A DNA stretch of 43,310 bases from NCBI GenBank assembly GCA_902500785.1, contig CABVRW010000018.1, positions 19,582-62,891 on the forward strand. Direction: 5' to 3'. The first letter of the stretch is position 1, and the number at the start of each line of letters is the position of its first letter. The position numbers and the translations under genes are program-made. Of this stretch, positions 18,571 to 25,317 are shown piece after piece. The notes beneath the pieces are model-generated. The model was given only the letters and a program-made list of their open reading frames with translations. It was not told the DNA's origin and made no database searches. This DNA is from an uncultured Nitrospira sp. (GTDB taxonomy: Bacteria > Nitrospirota > Nitrospiria > Nitrospirales > Nitrospiraceae).

Positions 18571-18703
18571 TGTCCAGTCGCTCAAGTGGAGTCTCACAAA
18601 TCACAAGAAGTCTGGTGTTTCCGTTGTATAGTGAAGTCCAATTCCTGAAGCTTCATGGGAATGAGTTTCGTTTTTGCTGCCGTGATTTCGTGGTCAGATC
18701 CAC

Positions 18704-19939
18704 GTGAATATTCTTCATCTCAGCACTGAGTACAATCTGGGCGGGTCTGGCCGAGCCGCATACCGCATTCACTCCAGCCTTATTAAACAGGGGCATGCGT
18801 CGCGGATGCTCGTGTCCGGTCCGGTCCAAGGCGTGCCTGACGTGGGCCCGATCTGGGGAACTCTGTCATGGCGGACAATGGATTGGATCGCCCGTCGGAC
18901 TACCGATGCGTTGAGTCTCCAGTATCTCTTCTTACCGTCTTCCTGGAGACTGCTGAGGCATCCCTGGTTTCTTGCGGCGGACGTGGTTCAGCTCTACAAC
19001 ACGCACGGAGGATATTTCAGCCACTCAGCACTGGGAGTTGCCAGTCGCCAGAAGCCATTCGTCTGGCGATTATCCGATATGTGGCCGTTGACGGGCCATT
19101 GCTGCTATTCCTATGAGTGCGATCGATGGATGACCGGCTGTGGTTCGTGCCCGTTGCTGGCGGATGATCCGGCCTTGAAGACAGACCGGACCGCGCTGCT
19201 GTGGCGAACCAAACAGCGCATTTATGCTCGTGCGAACGTGACGCTGGTCGCCCCTTCGCAATGGATCGCCGGTCTTGCCAAGCAGAGTGCGCTCGTCAGG
19301 CATTGGCCTGTCACAGTGATTCCAAATGGCCTGGATCTGACTGTGTTTCGACCAATCAACCGAGCAGCAGCCCGGGAGGTATTGGGGCTTCCGCAAGATG
19401 AAGATCTCGTGTTGTTCAGTTCGGTGGAAACTCAAGCCTATCGCAAGGGTGGCACATTCGTCACAGAAGCCGTGAACGCGCTCAAAGGGAAGACGCGCAA
19501 ACCCTTCCGCCTGTTGGTGGTCGGCAACCGGGCCTGTGAGTGGGAGACGGCTGTGAATGTTCCTGTGACGGCCATCGATACGGTGAAAGACGATCATCTG
19601 TTGGCGACGTTGTATTCGGCTGCAGATCTATTCGTTCATCCCGCCCTGGCGGACAATTTGCCGAACGGTGTGCTGGAAAGCTTGGCTTGCGGCACTCCAG
19701 TGGTGGCGTTCAACGTGGGTGGTGTGGGTGAAGCCGTACGGACGATGGAGACCGGTTACCTGGCGCGCTACAAGGATACCGGCGACCTGTCGCAGGGCAT
19801 CCAGCGTCTCCTGGACGATCCAGACCTGCGACGAGGTCTTCGCATAAGGTGCCGTAAAGTTGCGGAAGCCGAATACGACATGGCGTTGCAAACGCAACGG
19901 TTCGAGGAATTGTACGAGACGGTGATCCATGGCCGATAG
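18704..19939 (+). CDS. Glycosyltransferase family 4-type enzyme
   Basis: A 411-residue GT-B glycosyltransferase starting at GTG 18,704 (NILHLSTEYNLGGSGRAAYR, a classic N-terminal acceptor-side strand and glycine loop). The donor side shows VIPNGLDLTVFRP, RLLVVGNR and a C-terminal FVHPALADNLPNGVLESLACG, i.e. an EX7E-like region in which the first acidic position reads Asp. A Cys-rich stretch GHCCYSYECDRWMTGCGSCP (about residues 132-151) matches a pattern I recall from WcaC-like colanic acid transferases. It follows a 133-base spacer after the methyltransferase and overlaps the next gene by 11 bases. Base composition returns to the GC-richer level of the flanks here. Sugar specificity is unknown. 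Confidence 0.87.
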   Translation: MNILHLSTEYNLGGSGRAAYRIHSSLIKQGHASRMLVSGPVQGVPDVGPIWGTLSWRTMDWIARRTTDALSLQYLFLPSSWRLLRHPWFLAADVVQLYNTHGGYFSHSALGVASRQKPFVWRLSDMWPLTGHCCYSYECDRWMTGCGSCPLLADDPALKTDRTALLWRTKQRIYARANVTLVAPSQWIAGLAKQSALVRHWPVTVIPNGLDLTVFRPINRAAAREVLGLPQDEDLVLFSSVETQAYRKGGTFVTEAVNALKGKTRKPFRLLVVGNRACEWETAVNVPVTAIDTVKDDHLLATLYSAADLFVHPALADNLPNGVLESLACGTPVVAFNVGGVGEAVRTMETGYLARYKDTGDLSQGIQRLLDDPDLRRGLRIRCRKVAEAEYDMALQTQRFEELYETVIHGR

Positions 19940-20774
19940 CCAGGCTAGGAATTTCCCGGAAACTTCCTATGGGATTGTGAAGCGACTGGAAACCATTGAA
20001 ACCTGGACGGCTGCGGTGGCGAAGCGTCTGGGGAAATCCTCGCTTTCGATTCTCGACTACGGCTGCGGCACCGGTGATCATGTGACCTATCCATTGGCCT
20101 GCCTGGGCCATGGCGTGCTGGGTGTGGACATGCATGAGCCGTCCATTCAGGAAGCGCAACGACGGTATCCGTTGCCGAACCTCGTGTTTCGAACCGATCG
20201 TCTTGAATCGCTGATCCAAGAACATCTCAATTTCGATCTGATCGTCTGTTCCGAAGTGCTGGAACACCTGCGCGAGCCGCTGGACTGTCTCGGTATCATG
20301 CAGCAACTTCTCAGCCCGGGAGGGGCGCTCGTTATCACCACACCCAACGGCTATGGATCCTATGAGATGTTCTGCCGGCTGCAGCGAGGACTGACCAGGA
20401 TCGGGATCGATCAAATTGCCCGCGGTGTGGTTCATGCCCGGCGGCGGGCCAGAGCCCGGTCGATTGAAGCATCCTCGCCGGTGAAAACTTCGCCCTCACA
20501 CGATCAGGTGGGATTCTTGAATTTCGAGTCCGGCCATGTGCAGTTTTTCCGTGTGCGGCGTCTTATGCAATTGTTCGATGCCGGTGGATTTCGGGTGGCG
20601 GACCGGCGGGCAAGAACCTTCTTGTGCGGGCCCTACATTGATGTCCTGCTTCGACTGCCGCCGTTTCGACAGGCTTTGTATAGGATCAACAATCGGGCCG
20701 CCGATGTGTTGCCATTTGCATGGTCCGCTGACTGGATGTTTCTGCTGGAACCCACCGAAAAGAGTGTCGTGTGA
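19929..20774 (+). CDS. Class I SAM-dependent methyltransferase
   Basis: A 281-residue protein with motif I ILDYGCGTGDHVTYPLA, strand-2 acidic end VLGVDMHE, the LIVCSEVLEHLREP motif and a GGALVITTPNGYGSYE strand, all typical of UbiE/Methyltransf_11-type enzymes found in glycan loci. The segment around residues 160-200 is Arg-rich (RRRARARSIEAS) and probably an exposed loop. The ATG overlaps the upstream transferase by 11 bases, and the stop overlaps the GTG of the next gene by four (GTGA), so three genes in a row are translationally coupled. O- or N-methylation of a repeat-unit sugar is the likely role; it could also act on the polymer terminus. Confidence 0.86.
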   Translation: MADSQARNFPETSYGIVKRLETIETWTAAVAKRLGKSSLSILDYGCGTGDHVTYPLACLGHGVLGVDMHEPSIQEAQRRYPLPNLVFRTDRLESLIQEHLNFDLIVCSEVLEHLREPLDCLGIMQQLLSPGGALVITTPNGYGSYEMFCRLQRGLTRIGIDQIARGVVHARRRARARSIEASSPVKTSPSHDQVGFLNFESGHVQFFRVRRLMQLFDAGGFRVADRRARTFLCGPYIDVLLRLPPFRQALYRINNRAADVLPFAWSADWMFLLEPTEKSVV

Positions 20775-22081
20775 CGCAGGACTATCCTCGAATTCTGGTG
20801 GTGACGGGAAATAACTTCAATCTCGTAACCGGCGGCGGCATCACGTTGACCAATCTTTTCCGCGGCTGGCCGTCCGATCGAATTGCTAATGTGCATGACG
20901 ATGCCACGCCGGTGGATCGGACTGTCTGCCAAACGTTTTATCGTCTGACGGAACAGGACATTCGCTGGGTCTGGCCTTTCTCTCTGGTCAGAGGGTCGTA
21001 CGGGCACGTCAAGCGTCTCTCCGGGGGTAGGGAGGGCCCAGCCGGCACGCCGGCCCTATCTGCCGCCACATCCTCCATCGAGATCGCCAGACGATTTATC
21101 GGCGACAGCGTGCCCAAGCGTGCCCATCTCACCGGAGACCTCACCGCGTGGGTGAATGAATTTCAACCCACCCTGTTGTATGGCTTTCTAGGGTCTCTGG
21201 AACAGGTGGATCTGACCCGTCGACTCGCGAAACGGTGGGCGATTCCGTTAGTGGTGCATATGATGGATGACTGGCCGGCTGTGTTGCACACCGGCGGTCT
21301 TTTGGGGCCGGTCATTGGACCGATCCTGCGTCGAGAATTGAAAGCGACGCTCCGTGACGCTGTGGGCCGGTTTGCCATCTGCGAACAAATGTGCGAGGAG
21401 TATCAAGAGCGGTACGGGTATCCGTTTCTGTCGTTTCAGAACGCTCTGGATGTTGACCGGTGGTTGCCTCATGCGCGAACCAGCTGGAAAGCGGGGGCTC
21501 CGTTCGTGTTGCGCTACGTCGGGTCCATCGTGCCGGACGGACAGCGGGAAAGTCTCAGAGATCTCGCCCGCGCCATCGCCCGGTTGTCGGGAGAAGGCAT
21601 CGATGTGCAATTGTGGATTCACTCACCGCCACATGAATCCGCCTATCTTCGCGATCTGTCTTCTCATGCCGTTCGGATCATGGGGCCTCCGGATCCACAT
21701 TCGATCGCGGCCCTCCTCGCAGGAGCGGATCTTCTAGTCTTGCCCTACAACTTCGATGCGCGCAGTGCGCGATACATCCGGCTTTCCCTTCCGACCAAGG
21801 CGCCGGCATATATGATTTCAGGAACTCCGATTCTGGTGTATGCTCCCGGCGACGTGGCGACCGCACGGTATGCCACACGCGAGGGATGGGGATATGTCGT
21901 GGCTTCTCGAGGTGAGGAGCGGTTAATGTTAGCGGTGCGAACGCTGATGCAGAACGAATCGCTTCGCGAACAATTCGCCCGCCGCGCGCAACAGGTCGCC
22001 GTGGCACGGCATGATGCATCGGTGGTTCGGTCGGCCTTTTGGACAGCACTCAGTGAGGCATCCCGCAAGAGATCTAGTTAG
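20771..22081 (+). CDS. GT-B fold glycosyltransferase
   Basis: A 436-residue glycosyltransferase starting at GTG 20,771, which overlaps the preceding stop by four bases. The N-terminus has ILVVTGNNFNLVTGGGITLTN, the acceptor-side strand and glycine loop. The second half has FVLRYVGSIVPDGQRESL, IMGPPDPHSIAALLAGADLLVLPY and PTKAPAYMISGTPIL, the pattern of GT4-like transferases without a strict EX7E. Around residues 85-100 it carries a Gly/Ala/Pro-rich insert (GGREGPAGTPALSAATSS) encoded by a strong GC-rich palindrome at about 21,033-21,057, which looks like an added loop. It forms a coupled trio with the two genes before it. Donor and acceptor are unknown. Confidence 0.82.
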   Translation: MTQDYPRILVVTGNNFNLVTGGGITLTNLFRGWPSDRIANVHDDATPVDRTVCQTFYRLTEQDIRWVWPFSLVRGSYGHVKRLSGGREGPAGTPALSAATSSIEIARRFIGDSVPKRAHLTGDLTAWVNEFQPTLLYGFLGSLEQVDLTRRLAKRWAIPLVVHMMDDWPAVLHTGGLLGPVIGPILRRELKATLRDAVGRFAICEQMCEEYQERYGYPFLSFQNALDVDRWLPHARTSWKAGAPFVLRYVGSIVPDGQRESLRDLARAIARLSGEGIDVQLWIHSPPHESAYLRDLSSHAVRIMGPPDPHSIAALLAGADLLVLPYNFDARSARYIRLSLPTKAPAYMISGTPILVYAPGDVATARYATREGWGYVVASRGEERLMLAVRTLMQNESLREQFARRAQQVAVARHDASVVRSAFWTALSEASRKRSS

Positions 22082-22214
22082 AGGCGAGCCTGGATTCTGG
22101 CGCAGCCGTCTCGCGTGGCACCGCATCGGACGACCCTAAGATCGATCAGATGATGGTCGTCATCCAGAACCGATTGCAAACCGGTATGTGAGAGGGGAAA
22201 GTCCGAAGGAATTC

Positions 22215-22994
22215 ATGCTGTCATCATCCATGAACGACGATAACGAGGACGTCCGCCGGTATTGGAACCAGGAGGCCTGCGGTACTGGCCTCCCCATCGT
22301 GGGAGAGGTGCCGGATCTCAGTCGCGAATGGTTCGAGCGGATCGAATCCTACCGCTATGGGCTGGAGCCGTTCATCCACTCTGTCGCGCAATTCACCCGT
22401 CACCACGGTAAACGATTGCTCGAAATCGGCGTCGGGGCCGGTACCGACCATCTGCAGTGGGCGCGGGCTGGTTTGGATTGCCACGGAGTGGATTTGACTG
22501 AGCGGGCCATTGAGGTCACACGCGCGAGGTTGGCGCTATATGGCTTGACCAGTAATCTGCAACGGATCGATGCTGAAATTCTTCCCTTCCCTGATCAGTC
22601 TTTCGATCTAGTCTATTCCTGGGGAGTCATTCACCATGCGGAGCATCCCGAGCGAATCATTGCCGAAGTCCGACGGGTGCTGAAGCCGGATGGACTGTTC
22701 ATCGGCATGTTGTACGGCAGGCATTCTCTGGTTGCGCTGAAACTATGGGTGAAATATGGTTTGCTACGTGGCCGGCCGGATAGGACTCTGACGGATGTTG
22801 TCGCCGAGCATATGGAGAGCCCGGGTACCAAGGCCTATACGATTCGTGAGGTGCGAGGGTTGTTCTCCCGGTTCAGTCAGGTGAGCGCAACCCCACTGAT
22901 GACCGCCTACGACAGACGGCGGATCCCATCCTGGCTGACAGCCCTTGTCCCTGACCGGTGGGGATGGTTCATCTGCATTCATGCGGTCAAGTAG
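22215..22994 (+). CDS. Class I SAM-dependent methyltransferase
   Basis: A protein of about 259 residues with motif I LLEIGVGAGTDHLQWAR, strand-2 HGVDLTERAIEV, the strand-4 motif LVYSWGVIHHAEHPE and VLKPDGLFIGMLYG, typical of Methyltransf_11-type enzymes. I start it at ATG 22,215 because GAAGGA lies four bases upstream. GTG 22,188 would add nine residues but lacks a clear ribosome-binding site, and ATG 22,230 is also possible. It follows a spacer of about 130 bases and is abutted by the next gene (TAG then GTG without a gap). It is the third clear methyltransferase of the locus, so the polymer is probably heavily methylated or carries methylated terminal sugars. Confidence 0.85.
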   Translation: MLSSSMNDDNEDVRRYWNQEACGTGLPIVGEVPDLSREWFERIESYRYGLEPFIHSVAQFTRHHGKRLLEIGVGAGTDHLQWARAGLDCHGVDLTERAIEVTRARLALYGLTSNLQRIDAEILPFPDQSFDLVYSWGVIHHAEHPERIIAEVRRVLKPDGLFIGMLYGRHSLVALKLWVKYGLLRGRPDRTLTDVVAEHMESPGTKAYTIREVRGLFSRFSQVSATPLMTAYDRRRIPSWLTALVPDRWGWFICIHAVK

Positions 22995-24170
22995 GTGGAG
23001 AGAGGGGCATCCACTCATAAGATCCTGATGGCCTGCGCCAATTACTGGACGACTCCGTTCCAAGTGGGAAGCCACCATTTGGCTCGGGGGTTCGTGGACG
23101 CCGGTTGGACGGTCGGGTTCATTTCAGATCCCATTTCTCCGCTGCATCTCTTGGGGGGAGCTCGGAAAGAATTGGCGAGCAGGTTTCGACTCTACCGCGC
23201 CGGTGGTATGTGGGATCTCGAGAAAAATCTCTGGACCTACGTTCCAGGAGCGTTGGCCACCCCGCGCAAACAGCCGCTGCTTCGCAGTCACGCCCTTGAG
23301 CGCGGGTGGGCCAGCCTGACATGGCCTTCACTCGGAGACACCGTGCGGAGCCACGGATTCGGTGAAGTTGAGTTGTTGTACTGCGATAGTCCCAAGCATC
23401 TGTCCTGGTTGTCTCAGATTACCCGCGCGCGAACCATATTTCGGGTTGCCGACAACACCGCGGGGTTCGGGCGAACGACGCCTGCCGCACGAGCGGCTGA
23501 GCGGGAGCTGGCCGGCGCCGCCGATTTGGTGGTGTATAGTGCGGAGACCTTGAAAGAGTATGTGGAGAGCTTGAAGCCGCGTCGCATGGCCCATTTGCCG
23601 AATGGCGTGAATTTTTCTCATTTTGCCAGGCCTGATGTGCCTGTTCCCTCCGAATATGCCTCGATTCGGCGGCCCATTGCCGTCTATGCGGGCTACATGG
23701 ACGCCTGGTTTGACTACGCGCTGTTGAATCGTGTCGTAGCGTCATTGCCGGACGTCTCGTTCGTGCTCATCGGGGGAAGCAATCATGCCCATGCCAGGTT
23801 CGCGCCTGCGCCGAACCTGTATTTACTCGGGCCCCGGCCGTTTTCACGTTTGCCGGAGTACTTACGGGCCGCGGATGTGGGGATCATCCCGTTCGACGTA
23901 CAAGGTCATCCGACGCTCGTGCATAGTATCCATCCCCTGAAGCTCTATGAATACCTCGCTGCAGGGCTTCCCGTGGTCGCTACCCGCTGGAGGGAGCTGG
24001 AGCGTTTGCAGAGCCCGGCGAAGCTGTGTGTATCGGCGGCAGAATTCTCCGGCGCAGTGGCAGCCAGTGTGTCGGAGTCGCCTCGGCGCGCAGAATATTC
24101 GCGATTTGCACAGCAGGCCGATTGGAAGCACCGCGTTCTCCGTCTGCTGGATCTCGCATTTTCTGAGTGA
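22995..24170 (+). CDS. Glycosyltransferase family 1/4-type enzyme
   Basis: A 391-residue GT-B glycosyltransferase starting at GTG 22,995, directly after the preceding stop; GTG or ATG codons a few residues further in are possible starts. Visible are YWTTPFQVGSHHLARGF at the N-terminus, VVYSAETLKEY and HLPNGVNFSHF at the domain linker, and FVLIGGSN, ADVGIIPF and KLYEYLAAGLPVVAT in the donor domain, where KLYEYLAAG is the acidic-loop motif of TuaH-like members. The C-terminus is complete. The following gene has its own ribosome-binding site just after this stop. Role: adds a sugar to the repeat unit; specificity not deducible. Confidence 0.87.
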   Translation: MERGASTHKILMACANYWTTPFQVGSHHLARGFVDAGWTVGFISDPISPLHLLGGARKELASRFRLYRAGGMWDLEKNLWTYVPGALATPRKQPLLRSHALERGWASLTWPSLGDTVRSHGFGEVELLYCDSPKHLSWLSQITRARTIFRVADNTAGFGRTTPAARAAERELAGAADLVVYSAETLKEYVESLKPRRMAHLPNGVNFSHFARPDVPVPSEYASIRRPIAVYAGYMDAWFDYALLNRVVASLPDVSFVLIGGSNHAHARFAPAPNLYLLGPRPFSRLPEYLRAADVGIIPFDVQGHPTLVHSIHPLKLYEYLAAGLPVVATRWRELERLQSPAKLCVSAAEFSGAVAASVSESPRRAEYSRFAQQADWKHRVLRLLDLAFSE

Positions 24171-24189
24171 GCCTCGGAGGAGTGCCGAT

Positions 24190-25287
24190 ATGTCACGCCC
24201 ATTACTGACGATAGACATGCGGATGGTCTTGGCCGCAGGCATCGGCACCTACCTCCGTCAGCTGGTGCCGCGTGTATGGCAAGCAGTGCCGTCTCTCAAC
24301 CTGTGCTTGTTGGGAAGAGCGGAGGCACTGAAGCGATTTGAGTGGGCGCAACAACCCGGTGTCACCATTGTCGAATGTGGTGCACCCATCTATTCCTTGC
24401 GGGAGCAGGGTGAGATTCCCTTAAAGATTCCAACGAAAACAGATCTCTTCTGGTCGCCTCATTACAACATTCCCCTGTTCTTCCGAGGGCGCATGCTCGT
24501 CACGGTTCATGACACCTTTCATCTCGCCATGCCACAATTTGTCAAAGGATGGCATCGTCGACTGTACTCGCGTGTCATGTTTCGAGCGGTACGGTCAAAA
24601 GCAGCCGGCATTGTGTGTGTCTCGCGCTTTGCCAAAGACCAAGTTCTGAAATATTGTCCGACCGGAAAGCAGAACGTCACGGTCGTGCATAACGGAGTGG
24701 ATTCCTCCTGGTTGGAGGTCGTGCCCGGTCCTGCGCCCCATCCGAAACCCTATCTTCTCTTCGTTGGCAGTGTAAAACCCCATAAAAATCTTTCACGACT
24801 CTTAGAGGCCTTTGATCGATTGTTAGAGAAGATTCCGCACGATCTCATCATCATCGGCCGACAGGAGGGGTTCATCACCGGAGACGCGTTGGCGAATGAA
24901 CGAGCCTCTGCAATGCACAGGCGTGTCAAATGTGTGGGGGAAGTAGACCATGATCACGAGATGCTCAGACGATTCTATGCTCATGCCGATGCGCTGATTT
25001 TGCCATCGATCTATGAAAGTTTTGGTCTTCCGGCATTGGAAGCGGCCGCCTCGAGCTGTCCGATTGTCGTCTCTCGGGTAGGGGGGTTGCCGGAGGTGTA
25101 TGGGGAGTCGGCGTTATATTTCGATCCATATGATGTCGGTGATATTGGGAATAAAATATTTCAAATGGTCACGGATCGAGAATTGAGACGTCGGCATATC
25201 GACCGTGGTCGAGCCGTTGCGACCCTGTATGGATGGGATCAGGCCGCGCAACATACGAGCAGGCTTATCCACACACTCCTGGCATAG
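24190..25287 (+). CDS. Glycosyltransferase family 4, mannosyltransferase-like
   Basis: A 365-residue GT4 enzyme. The N-terminus IDMRMVLAAGIGTYLRQLVPR is the GIGTYxxxL pattern seen in GDP-mannose-dependent transferases of O-antigen loci. The donor domain has YLLFVGSVKPHKNLSRLLEAF, the EX7E-type YESFGLPALEA and SRVGGLPEVYGESALYFDP. The frame stays open upstream to 23,947, but the start is ATG 24,190 because GGAGGAG at 24,176-24,182 lies seven bases before it and a longer form would overlap the previous gene by over 200 bases. Mannose is a plausible donor because GDP-mannose is made by ManB and ManC downstream, but this is family-level inference only. Confidence 0.9.
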   Translation: MSRPLLTIDMRMVLAAGIGTYLRQLVPRVWQAVPSLNLCLLGRAEALKRFEWAQQPGVTIVECGAPIYSLREQGEIPLKIPTKTDLFWSPHYNIPLFFRGRMLVTVHDTFHLAMPQFVKGWHRRLYSRVMFRAVRSKAAGIVCVSRFAKDQVLKYCPTGKQNVTVVHNGVDSSWLEVVPGPAPHPKPYLLFVGSVKPHKNLSRLLEAFDRLLEKIPHDLIIIGRQEGFITGDALANERASAMHRRVKCVGEVDHDHEMLRRFYAHADALILPSIYESFGLPALEAAASSCPIVVSRVGGLPEVYGESALYFDPYDVGDIGNKIFQMVTDRELRRRHIDRGRAVATLYGWDQAAQHTSRLIHTLLA

Positions 25288-25317
25288 GCACTCCGTTCTC
25301 TGCGACCGTTTCCTGGT

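Larger units (their letters stand above)
6262..18703. other. Lower-GC block, probable horizontally acquired glycan cassette
   Basis: Hand counts of 60-base samples give about 43-50% GC at 9001, 8041, 17,161 and 15,241, with some neu-gene samples up to 58%. Samples outside (4381, 19,501, 34,681) give 60, 63 and 70%. The block starts after the heparinase-family gene and ends in the 133-base spacer before the transferase at 18,704. It carries its own flippase, sialic-acid genes, a transferase candidate and an amidotransferase. No transposase, integrase, tRNA or flanking repeat was found at either edge, so transfer by homologous recombination between flanking conserved glycan genes is the simplest explanation. 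Confidence 0.55.

Noticed and set aside
18600-18703. TATAGT at 18,627 as a promoter for the transferase at 18,704
   Set aside because: No acceptable -35 element lies 16-18 bases upstream.
23947-24189. N-terminal extension of the glycosyltransferase that starts at 24,190
   Set aside because: It would overlap the preceding gene by over 220 bases, its residues do not look like a GT4 N-terminus, and GGAGGAG is placed exactly for ATG 24,190.
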